Source: Sphingomonas aliaeris (GTDB lineage Bacteria > Pseudomonadota > Alphaproteobacteria > Sphingomonadales > Sphingomonadaceae). From it: 64,000 nt of DNA. A program made the translations under genes and the position numbers. The stretch covers positions 3,226,501 to 3,290,500 of the forward strand of contig NZ_CP061035.1 of NCBI RefSeq assembly GCF_016743815.1. Reading direction: 5' to 3'. Below are positions 26,464 to 36,041 of the stretch, in pieces. The notes beneath the pieces are model-generated. The model ran no database searches. It was not told the DNA's origin and saw nothing but the letters and a program-made list of their open reading frames with translations. Numbering within the stretch: the first letter of the stretch is position 1; every line of letters starts with the position of its first letter.

Positions 26464-27767
26464 GCGGTTTGCTCCAGCGCCAATGCGTCGAGCGGCAGCG
26501 ACAGTTCGACCTCCGCACCACGACCGGGAGCGTTGCGAACCGCCACCGATCCGCCGAGCGTCCGCATGACGTTGACCGCCAGGAACAGGCCGAGCCCGGC
26601 GCCACGACGGTCCTTGGTCGAGCGATACGGCTTGCCGACGCCCTCCAGCATTTCGGCGGGGAAGCCGCGCCCGTCGTCGCGCACGGTGAGCAGCAGCACG
26701 CCCGCGCTTCGTTCGGCGATCAGGTCGACGCGAGTCGCCCCCGCCTCCGCCGCATTGTCCAGCACGTTGGTCAGGATCTGCGCGAGCGTGCGGTCCGCGG
26801 CGATCACGGTGTCGCCGCCCAACCGATCGGCAATGAACAGCAGGCCCGGCCGTTGCGCGCGCCACTGATCCGCGACGGACAGGATGAAGGCGCGCAGCGT
26901 GGTGCGTTCGAGATCCTCGCTGCGTGCCTCGCCCGAGGCATAGAGGATACCGCCGACGATCTCCTTGCAGCGCGCGACCGCGGCCTGCATCTCGACGATC
27001 TCCTCCGACAGCGCGGCATCGCGGGCGAGCGACGGCTGCTTGCGCCAGTCGCCGAGGATCACGGACAGCGACGACAAGGGCGTGCCGAGTTCGTGCGCCG
27101 CGCCCGATGCGAGCAGGCCCATCCGGACGATATGATCCTCCTCCGCCGCGCGCTGACGCATCTCGGCGAGGCTGGCGTCGCGCATCCGGAGGTTGCGGCC
27201 GATCCGCGTGACGAAGAAGACGAGCAGCACCGCAGCAAGAACGAAGTTCACCCAGCTGGCGAGCAGGTGCGCCGGCGACAGCGTGCTCGCCAGGCCTTCC
27301 GGCAGGACCAGTTCGCGGTGGTATATGGCGAGCAGCCCGAACGCCGCGCTGTGCAGCGCGACCAATGCATAGCTGGACCAGGGCGCGAGCAGCACGGCGC
27401 CGATCACCACCTGCAACAGGCCGATCGGGGCGAACGGATTGGTCGCGCCGCCGCTCATATAGAGTTGCGCCGTCAGCGCCGCGAAATCGACCAGCAGCGC
27501 GACGAACAACTCCCAATTGGCCACCGTCCGTCCGCGCGCCAGCACGATCAGCGTGACGGCGTTGAGCGCGGCGAGCCCGGTGGCGACGGCGATCATCGGG
27601 ACGATCGGCAGGCCGACGTGCAGGAAGAGATGCACGAACAGGATCGTCGCCAACTGCCCCGCCACCGCGATCCAGCGCAGGTGGGTCAGCACCAGCATGT
27701 TGCGCGTCCCCGTCTGGTCGGAGCCGGTAACCGGCGGACCGTAGGGGAGGATGCTGGTATCGGCCAT
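26460..27767 (-). CDS. regB: RegB/PrrB/ActS-type redox sensor histidine kinase
   Basis: The 435-residue kinase has six membrane helices in its first 190 residues, including the quinone-sensing motif GGATNPF at 106-112 (GGxxNPF in RegB). H225 in ASGAAHELGTPLSSL is the phosphoacceptor, and C267 in VARCKEIVGG corresponds to the redox-active cysteine of RegB. The ATPase domain has NVLDNAAEAG, DDGRGFP and GAGLGLFLA. The gene follows surf1 by nine bases. The pair would sense quinone redox state and adjust oxidase expression. Confidence 0.93.
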   Translation of the reverse strand: MADTSILPYGPPVTGSDQTGTRNMLVLTHLRWIAVAGQLATILFVHLFLHVGLPIVPMIAVATGLAALNAVTLIVLARGRTVANWELFVALLVDFAALTAQLYMSGGATNPFAPIGLLQVVIGAVLLAPWSSYALVALHSAAFGLLAIYHRELVLPEGLASTLSPAHLLASWVNFVLAAVLLVFFVTRIGRNLRMRDASLAEMRQRAAEEDHIVRMGLLASGAAHELGTPLSSLSVILGDWRKQPSLARDAALSEEIVEMQAAVARCKEIVGGILYASGEARSEDLERTTLRAFILSVADQWRAQRPGLLFIADRLGGDTVIAADRTLAQILTNVLDNAAEAGATRVDLIAERSAGVLLLTVRDDGRGFPAEMLEGVGKPYRSTKDRRGAGLGLFLAVNVMRTLGGSVAVRNAPGRGAEVELSLPLDALALEQTA

Positions 27768-27776
27768 CGCGCGATC

Positions 27777-28460
27777 CTAGGCCCGGCCGCGACCGAGCGC
27801 CATCCACAGGCTGACCCCCGCCAGCATCGCGGCCATCGCGAACCAGGTCAGCGCATATTGCAGGTGGCTGTTGGCGAACGCGATCACCGTCAGCCCGCCG
27901 CGCGGCCAGCCGGGTTCGGACGCGGCATCGGCGTCGACGAAATAGGGTGCGGCGCTGTTCAGTCCGCGGCGGGCGGCGATCGCGGCGACGTCGCGCGAAT
28001 ACCAGCGGTCGGCGGCGGGATCGTTGCTGCGCAGGAAACCGCCGCCCGGTTCGGTGACGCGGAGCAGTCCGGTGACGGTGACCGGTTCGGCCGGCGGCCG
28101 GGGGCGGGTCTTGCGATCAGGAGGGACGAAGCCGCGATTGACGAGCACGGTGAAGCCCGTGTCGGTGGCGAGCGGGGTCAGTACCCAATATCCGCCGCCG
28201 AGCGTCGTCGCCGCCTGCACCAGGGTTTCGCGGTCATGCGCGTACGTGCCGTGCAGGACGACGCGGGTATAGGCGTCGTCGCGGCCGATCCCGGCCCATG
28301 CGGACGGTCCCGGTGCGGGCACGGGGGCGGCGGAGAGGCGGCGCTCGACCTGCGCGATCAGTGCCAGTTTCCACGTCCTGCGCTCCAGCTGCCACAGGCC
28401 GAGCGCGACCAGCCCGGCGATCGCCAGCAGCGCCAGCCCCGCCAGGACGATCCGCTTCAC
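27777..28460 (-). CDS. SURF1-family oxidase assembly protein
   Basis: This 227-residue protein has one helix at each end (VLAGLALLAIAGLVALGLWQ and a C-terminal YALTWFAMAAMLAGVSL) with the SURF1 periplasmic domain between them, including GYWVLTPL and VNRGFVPP. SURF1 proteins help insert heme into terminal oxidases. The GTG start at 28460 overlaps the cyoD stop (GTGA). Its place inside a cyo operon points to service of the quinol oxidase rather than a cytochrome c oxidase. Confidence 0.9.
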   Translation of the reverse strand: MKRIVLAGLALLAIAGLVALGLWQLERRTWKLALIAQVERRLSAAPVPAPGPSAWAGIGRDDAYTRVVLHGTYAHDRETLVQAATTLGGGYWVLTPLATDTGFTVLVNRGFVPPDRKTRPRPPAEPVTVTGLLRVTEPGGGFLRSNDPAADRWYSRDVAAIAARRGLNSAAPYFVDADAASEPGWPRGGLTVIAFANSHLQYALTWFAMAAMLAGVSLWMALGRGRA

Positions 28461-28819
28461 ATGCCGCTCGTGTCGCCCGGCATCGCGCCCATGCCGGGCA
28501 TCATGTTCAGGTTCATATGATGCATCACCCACAAGGATCCGATCAGCCCGATCGCCACCAGAACGATGGTGAAGATCAGCGCCATCATGTTCCAGCCACC
28601 TTCCGACCGCGTGTTCATATGCAGGAAATAGATCATGTGGACGATAACCTGGACAAGCGCGAAGCCCATGATGACCAAAGCGGTCGTCTGCTTGTCGCCG
28701 AGCGCGCCGCCCATCACCAGCCAGAAGGGGATCGCCGTCAGCACGACGGACAGGGCAAAGCCGATCAGGTACGACCGCCGCGTGCCGTGGGCGGCTGCGT
28801 CATGGGTATCAGCGCTCAT
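28457..28819 (-). CDS. cyoD: Cytochrome bo3 quinol oxidase subunit IV
   Basis: The 120-residue protein has three membrane helices ([20 protein letters not shown], a middle one with [16 protein letters not shown], and [19 protein letters not shown]) and a Met-rich tail. The [10 protein letters not shown] motif is characteristic of CyoD. Start 28819 overlaps the cyoC stop by four bases. Confidence 0.93.
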   Translation of the reverse strand: MSADTHDAAAHGTRRSYLIGFALSVVLTAIPFWLVMGGALGDKQTTALVIMGFALVQVIVHMIYFLHMNTRSEGGWNMMALIFTIVLVAIGLIGSLWVMHHMNLNMMPGMGAMPGDTSGM

Positions 28820-29439
28820 CTGAGGACTCCGAGCAGGTAGACGAAGGTGAAGACGCCGATCCAGATGACGTCGAGGAAATGCCAGAACAGCGACAGGCAC
28901 ATCAGGCGCCTTTTGTTCGCCGCGGTCAGCCCGAAGCGCGCGACCTGCGCCATCAGCGTCACCAGCCAGACGATGCCGAGCGTGACGTGCAGCCCGTGCG
29001 TGCCGACCAACGTGAAGAAGGACGACAGGAACGCACTGCGCTGCGGCGTCGCGCCTTCGTGGATAAGTTCGCTGAATTCATACAATTCGATGCCGATGAA
29101 ACACAGGCCGAACAGCCCGGTGATCGCCAGCCAGGCGAGCGTGCCGCCCTTGCGCTGTTCCTCCATCGCCAGCATCGCGAAGCCGTAGGTGATCGACGAC
29201 AGCAGCAGCATCGTCGTGTTCACGGCGACCAGCGGCAGTTCGAAGATCTCCGCCGGGGTCGGCCCGCCGGCATAGCTGCCGCCGTATACGCCGTAACAGG
29301 CGAACAGCATCGCGAAGATGAGGCAGTCGCTCATCAGGTAGATCCAGAAGCCGAGCATCGTGCTGCCCCCGGCTTCGTGATCGTGTTCGTCCGCGAGGTA
29401 GAAGACGTCGCGGTCGTATGCGGTCTGTGCGTTCGCCAT
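28816..29439 (-). CDS. cyoC: Cytochrome bo3 quinol oxidase subunit III
   Basis: The 207-residue protein has five predicted membrane helices. [30 protein letters not shown] and [12 protein letters not shown] are typical of heme-copper oxidase subunit III in its short CyoC form. I chose the ATG at 29439; a GTG directly before it at 29442 is also possible. It lies three bases after the cyoB stop. Confidence 0.94.
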   Translation of the reverse strand: MANAQTAYDRDVFYLADEHDHEAGGSTMLGFWIYLMSDCLIFAMLFACYGVYGGSYAGGPTPAEIFELPLVAVNTTMLLLSSITYGFAMLAMEEQRKGGTLAWLAITGLFGLCFIGIELYEFSELIHEGATPQRSAFLSSFFTLVGTHGLHVTLGIVWLVTLMAQVARFGLTAANKRRLMCLSLFWHFLDVIWIGVFTFVYLLGVLR

Positions 29440-29442
29440 CAC

Positions 29443-31449
29443 TCAGCGCTCCAGTGCCGCGAGGCTGCGGCTACGCGCATCCTCGGTCGAGGCGATTTCT
29501 TCCATCGGAATGTGGAATTCGCGGTCGTAATTGTAGCTGTGGTGGATAGCGGTCGCGACGACCCCGATCAGGCTGAGCGCCGCGAGCCACCAGACGTACC
29601 AGATCAACGCCACGCCGCACACCGCGCTCAACACCGCGATGAACAGGCCGGCGGGCGTGTTGCGCGGCATCAGGATCGCGCGGTAGCCCTTCACCGGGCG
29701 TTCATGGTTGCGGCTCTTCATGTCGTACCAGGCGTCCAGATCGTGGATCACCGGCGTGAAGGCGAAGTTGTAGGCCGGCGGCGGCGAGGACGTCGCCCAT
29801 TCCAGCGTACGCCCGCCCCACGGATCGCCGGTCGTGTCGCGTAGCCGGTCGGTATTGCGATCGCGAATGCTGACATAGAACATGATCAGCTGCGACAGGA
29901 TGCCGAGCGCGACGAGGAACGCACCGAAAGCCGCGATCAGGAACCAGATCTGGAGCGACGGATCGTCGAAATGGCGCAAGCGGCGCGTGACGCCCATCAG
30001 GCCGAGCACGTAGAGCGGGGTGAAGGCGAACCAATAGCCCGCGACCCAGAACCAGAAGGCCAGCTTGCCCCAGAATTCGTCGAGCTTGAAGCCGAACGCC
30101 TTGGGGAACCAGTAGGTGATCCCGGCGAACATGCCGAACACGACGCCGCCGATGATCACGTTGTGGAAATGCGCGACCAGGAACAGCGAGTTGTGCAGCA
30201 CGAAATCCGCCGGCGGCACCGCGAGCAGCACGCCGGTCATCCCGCCGACCGTGAAGGTCAGCATGAACGCGACGGTCCACATCATCGGCACTTCGAAACG
30301 GACGCGGCCGTGATACATCGTGAACAGCCAGTTGAAGATCTTCGCGCCCGTCGGGATCGAGATGATCATCGTCGTGATGCCGAAGAAGCTGTTGACGCTG
30401 GCGCCCGACCCCATCGTGAAGAAGTGGTGCAGCCAGACGAGATAGGACAGGATCGTGATGACCACCGTCGCATAGACCATCGACGTATAGCCGAAGAGCC
30501 GCTTGTCGCTGAACGTCGAGGTGACTTCGCTGAACACGCCGAACGCCGGCAGGATCAGGATGTAGACCTCCGGATGGCCCCAGATCCAGATCATGTTGAC
30601 GTACATCATGGGGTTGCCGCCCAACGTGTTGGTGAAGAAGTGCGTGCCGAGATACCGGTCGGCGCCGAGCAGGGCGAGCACCGCCGTCAATACCGGGAAG
30701 GCGGCAACGATCAGGATATTGGTGCAGAGAGCAGTCCAGGTGAAGACCGGCATCTTCATCATCGTCATGCCGGGCGCACGCATCTTCACGATCGTCGCGA
30801 CCAGGTTGATGCCGGACAGCAATGTCCCGACCCCGGCAATCTGTAGCGCCCATATGTAATAGTCGACCCCGACACTGGGCGAGTAATCGATCCCCGACAG
30901 AGGCGCCATGGCCAGCCAGCCCGTGCTGGCGAATTCGCCGACGAACAGGCTCATCATCACGATCGCGGCGCCCATCGCCGTCATCCAGAAGCTGAAATTG
31001 TTGAGGAACGGGAAGGACACGTCGCGCGCGCCGATCTGCAGCGGCACGACGAAGTTCATCAATCCGGTGACGAACGGCATCGCGACGAAGAAGATCATGA
31101 TCACGCCGTGCGCGGTGAACACCTGGTCGTAATGGTGCGCGGGCAGGTATCCGTCGTTCGCGCCGAACGCCATCGCCTGTTGCAGGCGCATCATGATCGC
31201 GTCGGAGAAGCCGCGCAGCAGCATGATCAGGCCGAGGATCATGTACATCACCCCGATCCGCTTGTGATCGACGCTGGTGAACCATTCTGACCACAGATAG
31301 CCCCAGACCTTGTAATAGGTCAGCACCGCGACGAGCGCCGCACCGCCCAGCGCCACCGCGCAGAAGGTCGCGACCACGATCGGCTCGTGCAGCGGCAGGG
31401 ATTCGAGCGTGAAGCGCCCGAAGATGATCTTGAGAAGCTCAGGGGACAT
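29443..31449 (-). CDS. cyoB: Cytochrome bo3 quinol oxidase subunit I
   Basis: This 668-residue catalytic subunit reduces oxygen to water and pumps protons. It has about 15 membrane helices. The heme b ligands lie in FTAHGVIM and HFHNVIIG, the CuB site and its Tyr crosslink in [13 protein letters not shown] and the paired CuB histidines in WLHHFFTMG. The extra terminal helices and the loop [15 protein letters not shown] match the ubiquinol rather than the cytochrome c branch. It is the second gene of the cyoABCD operon, nine bases after cyoA. Confidence 0.96.
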   Translation of the reverse strand: MSPELLKIIFGRFTLESLPLHEPIVVATFCAVALGGAALVAVLTYYKVWGYLWSEWFTSVDHKRIGVMYMILGLIMLLRGFSDAIMMRLQQAMAFGANDGYLPAHHYDQVFTAHGVIMIFFVAMPFVTGLMNFVVPLQIGARDVSFPFLNNFSFWMTAMGAAIVMMSLFVGEFASTGWLAMAPLSGIDYSPSVGVDYYIWALQIAGVGTLLSGINLVATIVKMRAPGMTMMKMPVFTWTALCTNILIVAAFPVLTAVLALLGADRYLGTHFFTNTLGGNPMMYVNMIWIWGHPEVYILILPAFGVFSEVTSTFSDKRLFGYTSMVYATVVITILSYLVWLHHFFTMGSGASVNSFFGITTMIISIPTGAKIFNWLFTMYHGRVRFEVPMMWTVAFMLTFTVGGMTGVLLAVPPADFVLHNSLFLVAHFHNVIIGGVVFGMFAGITYWFPKAFGFKLDEFWGKLAFWFWVAGYWFAFTPLYVLGLMGVTRRLRHFDDPSLQIWFLIAAFGAFLVALGILSQLIMFYVSIRDRNTDRLRDTTGDPWGGRTLEWATSSPPPAYNFAFTPVIHDLDAWYDMKSRNHERPVKGYRAILMPRNTPAGLFIAVLSAVCGVALIWYVWWLAALSLIGVVATAIHHSYNYDREFHIPMEEIASTEDARSRSLAALER

Positions 31450-31458
31450 GATCTGGCC

Positions 31459-32580
31459 TTAACGCTGCACAGGCTTGGTGGATTGCGGGTCGAGCGGGGT
31501 GCCGGGGGGCGATGGCGGACGCGGCGACTTGCCGAGATCGTCCGCATCGCGCAGCAGCGCCCCTTCCTTCTCGCCCGGTTTTCGGTTGGCGTTATTGTTG
31601 GTCGGCGCAGGCATGGCGTGGCCCATCGTGCCGCCCATCTTGCCCTGCATGTCGTGCTTCATCGTCTCGCTCATGCACGTCGTGCCGGGTTCGACGCACA
31701 TCTGCACGATGCGATCGAACAGCCCGGGCTGCACCGCGGACCAGCGGCGCGCGGGGACGTTCTCGCTGGGACGGACGATCGCCTTATAGGTGGATGCGTC
31801 GATCAGCCCGCCGCCGGTGCGCGTCTGCGCGGCCCAGCGGTCGAACCCGGCATCGTCCACGCCGGTGACCGAGAAGCGCATGCCCGAAAAGCCCGCGCCG
31901 CTGTAATTGGCGGAGAAGCCCTCGAACTTGCCGCCGCGGTTCAGCACCGCATGCAGCTTCGTCTCCATCCCCGGCATCGCATAGATCTGACCGGCGAGTG
32001 CGGGGATGTAGAAGGAGTTCATCACCGAACTGGCGGTGATGCGGAAACGGACCTCGCGGTTGAGCGGCAGGACCAGCTGGTTGACCGTCGCAACGCCCTG
32101 TTCGGGATAGATGAACAGCCACTTCCAGTCGAGCGCGACGACCTGCACCTCCAGCGGCTTGTCGGTCGCGGCGACCGCCTTGCCCGGCGCGATCCGGCCA
32201 AGCCGGCGATACGGATCCAGCGTGTGCGTGCTGATCCAGGTGATCGCGCCCAGCGCAATGATGATCAGCAGCGGCGCGGCCCAGATGATCAGTTCGAGTC
32301 CCGTCGAGTGATCCCAGTCCGGACGATGTTCGACCGCCTTGTTCGACGCGCGATACCGCCATGCGAACAGCGCGGTCAGCGCCATCACCGGGATGATGAT
32401 GATCAGCATCAGCCCGGTCGAGATCATCAGGATCTGCGCCTGTTGATGCGCGACGTCGCCGGCCGGCTCCAGCACCTGCATTCCGCACCCGCCGAGCGCG
32501 AGAAGGGCCAAAGGCGACATAAGCGCGCCGAGACGGGCAGCCCCGCGAGGCAGGAAATGCTGATAAGGATGCGAAACCAT
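31459..32580 (-). CDS. cyoA: Cytochrome bo3 quinol oxidase subunit II (lipoprotein)
   Basis: This 373-residue protein has a lipoprotein signal (SPLALLALGGCG), two membrane helices (LMISTGLMLIIIIPVMALTA and ELIIWAAPLLIIIALGAITW) and a periplasmic cupredoxin domain with VVALDWKWLFIYPEQG and SSVMNSFYIPALAGQIYAMP. The Cys/His copper A ligands are absent, as expected for a quinol oxidase. The C-terminus is extended with a Met/Asn/Pro-rich tail. The ATG at 32580 was chosen so that the signal starts the protein. First gene of the cyo-surf1-reg operon. Confidence 0.95.
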   Translation of the reverse strand: MVSHPYQHFLPRGAARLGALMSPLALLALGGCGMQVLEPAGDVAHQQAQILMISTGLMLIIIIPVMALTALFAWRYRASNKAVEHRPDWDHSTGLELIIWAAPLLIIIALGAITWISTHTLDPYRRLGRIAPGKAVAATDKPLEVQVVALDWKWLFIYPEQGVATVNQLVLPLNREVRFRITASSVMNSFYIPALAGQIYAMPGMETKLHAVLNRGGKFEGFSANYSGAGFSGMRFSVTGVDDAGFDRWAAQTRTGGGLIDASTYKAIVRPSENVPARRWSAVQPGLFDRIVQMCVEPGTTCMSETMKHDMQGKMGGTMGHAMPAPTNNNANRKPGEKEGALLRDADDLGKSPRPPSPPGTPLDPQSTKPVQR

Positions 32581-32617
32581 GCTCGGCCTGTACGACCGGG
32601 TCCCGGATCGAACGATT

Positions 32618-32630
32618 GGACAATTTGTCC
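32618..32630. promoter_or_regulatory. Inverted repeat GGACAA-T-TTGTCC upstream of cyoA
   Basis: A perfect 6-1-6 inverted repeat lies 37 bases before the cyoA start, in the divergent region shared with the transporter gene at 32738. It is well placed to be an operator for the cyo operon. It does not look like a known RegA or FNR site; the binding protein is unknown. Confidence 0.4.
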
Positions 32631-32737
32631 TATGCCGCATTGCACCAAAATGCGGTTAGGGGCGTATATCGAACACCGATACAGGCTGTCCGTGCGCCCC
32701 GCGCAGATGGCCTGTATCCAGCAAGCAGAGCAGCCGA

Positions 32738-34057
32738 ATGGCCCAAGACATGTCCTTGACCGCGCTGGAACGCGACGCCCGAATCGTCAATTCGGGGAAC
32801 GACCACGACGTCCATCCGGGCGAAATCGCGATCGGCGTGATCATCGGGCGAACGTCGGAATTCTTCGACTTCTTCGTCTACGCCATCGCATCGGTGCTGG
32901 TCTTCCCGCAGATCGTCTTCCCGCATCTGGACCGGTTGACCGGTACGTTGTGGTCGTTCGCGATCTTCGCGCTGGCGTTCGTCGCGCGTCCGTTCGGGAC
33001 GCTGATCTTCATGGCGGTCGATCGCAATTACGGACGCGGCATCAAGCTGACGATCGCACTGTTCCTGCTCGGATCTTCGACCGTCGCGGTCGCGTTCCTG
33101 CCCGGATATGCGCAGGTCGGCGGGCTTTCGGCGGCGATCCTGTGCCTGTTGCGCATCGGCCAGGGCATCGCGCTGGGCGGCGCGTGGGACGGGCTTGCCT
33201 CGCTGCTCGCGCTCAACGCACCGGAAAAGCATCGCGGCTGGTATGCGATGATCCCGCAACTCGGCGCGCCGCTCGGCCTGATCGTCGCCAGCGGGCTGTT
33301 CGCCTATTTCCTGTCCTATCTGTCGCCTGCCGACTTTCTCGACTGGGGCTGGCGCTATCCGTTCTTCGTCGCCTTCGCGCTGAACGTCGTCGCCCTGTTC
33401 GCCCGCCTGCGCATGGTCGTCGCGCCCGAATACGACACGCTTTTCCGCAACAAGGAATTGCAGCCGTCGCGCGTGACCGCGACGATCCGGTCGGACGGGT
33501 GGAAGATCGTCGTCGGCGCATTCGCCCCGCTCGCGAGCTTCGCTTTGTTCCACATGGTGACGGTGTTCCCGCTATCCTGGGTCGTGTTGTTCACGCAGGA
33601 AGCCGCCCCGACCTTCCTGATGGTGGAGATCGTCGGCGCGACCGTGGGACTGATCGCGATCATCTGTTCCGGCCTGCTGGCGGATCGCTTTGGCCGGCGA
33701 TCGGTGCTGGGCGTCTCCGCCGCGGCGATCGCAGTGTATAGCGGGTTCGCGCCGCAATTGCTCGACACGGGCGAGGCGGGCGCCGCCGCGTTCATGATCA
33801 TCGGCTTCGCACTTCTTGGCCTGTCGTTCGGCCAGTCGTCGGGCGCGGTCGCGTCCAGCTTCACGACCGAGTCGCGCTATACCGGGTCGGCTCTCGTGTC
33901 CGATCTGGCGTGGCTGTTCGGTGCCGGGTTCGCGCCTTTGGTCGCGTTGCTGCTGGCGACGAAGCTGGGGCTGTTGGCCGCGGGGCTGTATCTGCTTTCG
34001 GGGTGCATCGGCACGCTGGTGGCGCTGGGGGTGAACAAGAACCTCGCCGGGCGGTAG
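32738..34057 (+). CDS. MFS transporter of the metabolite:H+ symporter (MHS) type
   Basis: The 439-residue protein has twelve predicted membrane helices. GRTSEFFDFFVYAIASVLVF is the opening helix typical of the ShiA/ProP/KgtP group, LLRIGQGIALGGAWDGLASL is the helix 4-5 motif and SGLLADRFGRRSVLG is the second cytoplasmic loop. It should import an organic acid or similar solute with protons; the substrate cannot be told. Divergent from cyoA. Confidence 0.88.
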   Translation: MAQDMSLTALERDARIVNSGNDHDVHPGEIAIGVIIGRTSEFFDFFVYAIASVLVFPQIVFPHLDRLTGTLWSFAIFALAFVARPFGTLIFMAVDRNYGRGIKLTIALFLLGSSTVAVAFLPGYAQVGGLSAAILCLLRIGQGIALGGAWDGLASLLALNAPEKHRGWYAMIPQLGAPLGLIVASGLFAYFLSYLSPADFLDWGWRYPFFVAFALNVVALFARLRMVVAPEYDTLFRNKELQPSRVTATIRSDGWKIVVGAFAPLASFALFHMVTVFPLSWVVLFTQEAAPTFLMVEIVGATVGLIAIICSGLLADRFGRRSVLGVSAAAIAVYSGFAPQLLDTGEAGAAAFMIIGFALLGLSFGQSSGAVASSFTTESRYTGSALVSDLAWLFGAGFAPLVALLLATKLGLLAAGLYLLSGCIGTLVALGVNKNLAGR

Positions 34058-34095
34058 TTTGGATGGGCCGTCACGCCCCGCTGTTTCTTCTTCCC

Positions 34096-34117
34096 GTCAT
34101 TCCCGCGCAGGCGGGAA
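34096..34117. repeat. Repeat element copy 3, left end, interrupted by IS30-type element
   Basis: GTCATTCCCGCGCAGGCGGG plus AA matches the left end of the elements at 17116 and 25796. The remainder resumes at 35171 after the insertion. Confidence 0.8.
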
Positions 34118-35170
34118 TGTGGATTCACGTTTGAAGTGCACCGTTTGAGAGAGCGATGAATGCCTCGGCGGGTGTCTGGAAGTCGAGGCATTTTCTGGGG
34201 GGTATTGTTGAGGCGCTCGGCATAGGCACGGAGTTGCCGGTGGGTGATCGTGTCGAGGTCGGTCTTGCGGGGCAGGACGCGGCGCAGCCGGCCGATGGTA
34301 TTTTCGACCCCGCCTTTTTGCCAGGGGCTGCGGACATCGCAGAAGAAGGTGGCGACGCCGAGACGATCGTGCAGGCGATAATGCTCGGCGAACTCGGTGC
34401 CGTTATCGAAGCTGATGGTGCGCCGCATGTCGCGGGGGATGGCGCGCAGGTGCGCTGCGATACGGCTGGCGGTCAAGGCGGCTTTGCGGTGCGGTGGCTT
34501 GTCGAGAATGGTGAAGCGGGTCTGTCGTTCGTGCAGGACGAGGATGTTGTGACCGTATCGGGCGAACAGCATGTAGTCGGCCTCCCAGTGGCCCGGCTGG
34601 TCGCGCCGGTCGGCCTCTGCGGGCCGTTCGGACAGGGGTATACGGTGCTGGATGAAGCTGGCCGGACTGCCGCCGCGGCGTGCATATCGCCCGCGCCTGA
34701 ACTTCGCGCGGGGCAGCAGGCGGTGCCAATGGTCTTTCTGCGCCGAGCGGTGATAGACGTAGCGATAGATTGACTCATGGCTGATCACGGTGCGACCAGC
34801 ATCACGCGCCAGCCGGCCGGCGATCTGTTCGGGGGAATGTCCCATCGCAAGGCCTTTCCTCACGATCTCTCGCAGGTCCGGCTGGCGTACCAGCTTGAAG
34901 CGACCGTCCCAGCGCCGCCGCCGTGCCGCCAGCGCATGCGCCCGCGCCGGGGCATAGCCCCCATCCCAGACCTTCGTCCGCTGGCTATTGCGCCGCCGCT
35001 CGCGACCGATCGTCGTATGATCCCGGCCGATCGCCGCCGCTATCGCACGATCCGACAGCCCGGCGGCATGCAACCGCGCAATCTCGATCCGCTCGTCTAG
35101 GCTGAGCTGCCTGTATCTTCGCCCCATCGCACTACCACCCTAGCAGTGGTGCACTTCTTTCGTGAGTCCA
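34118..35170 (-). mobile_element. IS30-family insertion sequence, about 1053 bp
   Basis: The ends are imperfect inverted repeats: TGTGGATTCACGTTTGAAGT... at 34118-34142 and its counterpart ending TTTCGTGAGTCCA at 35148-35170, sharing TCACG-N3-GAAGTGCACC. GGGAA flanks both sides (34113-34117 and 35171-35175). Family duplications are normally two or three bases, so part of this match may come from the repeat target itself. One transposase gene fills the element. The insertion splits a dispersed repeat, so the target was non-coding. Confidence 0.85.
34125..35127 (-). pseudogene. IS30-family transposase, frame break near its C-terminus
   Basis: The protein starts MGRRYRQLSLDERIEIARLH with the IS30 helix-turn-helix. 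The DDE core includes GHWEADYMLF, ISFDNGTEFAEHY and PWQKGGVENTIGRLRR, so the catalytic residues precede the break. At a run of six C bases (34197-34202 on the plus strand as G) the frame shifts; removing one base restores the usual ending NNTPRKCLDFQTPAEAF and a stop at 34125, giving 333 residues. As written, the frame reads through the IS end to 33877. A base-calling error is likely, but a slippage site cannot be excluded. Confidence 0.85.
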
Positions 35171-35246
35171 GGGAATCCATACTGGCTGACGTGTCGGTTC
35201 CTTTCCGGCGCCGGTGATTATGGATCCCCGCCTGCGCGGGGATGAC
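35171..35246. repeat. Repeat element copy 3, right part
   Basis: GGGAATCCATACTGGCTGAC leads into a variable middle and ends with GTGATTATGGATCCCCGCCT and GCGGGGATGAC, the same right end as copies 1 and 2 with a T-to-C change on each side of the palindrome, so base pairing is kept. Confidence 0.75.
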
Positions 35247-35302
35247 GGACGGTGGGGTGGGCCTTGGCCGCTATCATTCCGTAACCCCAAAACCCCTGCG
35301 GT

Positions 35303-35321
35303 TGATAATCATTCGCAATAG
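35303..35321. promoter_or_regulatory. Probable Fur box ahead of the PepSY-DUF2271-DUF4198-apbE genes
   Basis: TGATAATCATTCGCAATAG resembles the classical Fur-box pattern GATAAT-GATAAT-C-ATTATC and the ATCATTCGCAAT variant common upstream of iron genes. It lies 38 bases before the GTG at 35359, in the promoter zone. It suggests iron repression of the four genes downstream. Confidence 0.55.
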
Positions 35322-35358
35322 TGTTGATCTTCTCCCGCGTTGGCGCTAGGCGGCGGGG

Positions 35359-36012
35359 GTGACTCGACACGATCCCATCGCGGTGCCGCCTGTCCGCAAG
35401 CCGAAGCCCAAATGGCGTGGCTGGTGGCTGAAGCAATTGCATACGTGGCACTGGATGAGTGCCGCCGTCTCGCTGATCGGGATGCTGCTGTTCGCGATCA
35501 CGGGGATCACGCTGAACCACGCATCCTCGATCGGCGCGACGCCGGTGGTGGCGGAGAAAGCGGGCACGCTGCCACCCGCTTTGCTCGCCCAGCTGAAGAC
35601 TCCCGCCGCAGCCGATGCCCCCCTGCCCGCGCCCGTCGCGGCGGCGGTGAAGCAGGCGGTCGGGCTGGATGCGTCGGGCAAGCCGGGCGAATGGTCGGAT
35701 GCGGACGTCTATGTCGCTTTGCCGCGGCCGGGCGGCGACGGATGGGTCAGCATCGACCGCACCAGCGGCGCGATCACGTCCGAGAACACCGATCGCGGCT
35801 GGATCGCGTATCTGAACGACCTGCACAAGGGCCGCAATTCGGGCACGGCGTGGAGCTGGTTCATCGATATCTTCGCCGGGGCGTGCATCCTGTTCACGCT
35901 GACCGGGCTGTTGCTGCTGCAACTGCATGCGCGGCATCGCCCGACGACATGGCCGATCGTGGCCGCGGGGCTGATCGTGCCGGTGCTGCTCATCATCGTC
36001 TTCATTCACTGA
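35359..36012 (+). CDS. PepSY-associated transmembrane protein
   Basis: This 217-residue protein starts at GTG 35359. It has a His-rich entry (KQLHTWHWMSA) into helix 1 (about 32-55), an outside PepSY-like domain (about 60-165, with WVSIDRTSGAITSENTDRGW) and two closing helices (about 168-190 and 195-216). Such proteins are reduced relatives of PepSY-TM ferric reductases; the membrane-edge histidines could bind heme. It leads a set with DUF2271, DUF4198 and ApbE, which together suggest an iron-controlled electron path across the inner membrane. Confidence 0.8.
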   Translation: MTRHDPIAVPPVRKPKPKWRGWWLKQLHTWHWMSAAVSLIGMLLFAITGITLNHASSIGATPVVAEKAGTLPPALLAQLKTPAAADAPLPAPVAAAVKQAVGLDASGKPGEWSDADVYVALPRPGGDGWVSIDRTSGAITSENTDRGWIAYLNDLHKGRNSGTAWSWFIDIFAGACILFTLTGLLLLQLHARHRPTTWPIVAAGLIVPVLLIIVFIH

Positions 36013-36041
36013 ATTTCATCTACTTACGGGGGGCGTCCATC

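Noticed and set aside
33877-34124. C-terminal extension of the transposase beyond the IS end
   Set aside because: The extra residues are translated from the flanking repeat and the end of the transporter gene in antisense; the natural stop lies at 34125 in the neighbouring frame.
34125-34337. Programmed frameshift in the IS30-type transposase
   Set aside because: The run of six bases could be slippery, but IS30 elements normally make one continuous transposase and other breaks in this window lie in similar runs. Error is the simpler reading.
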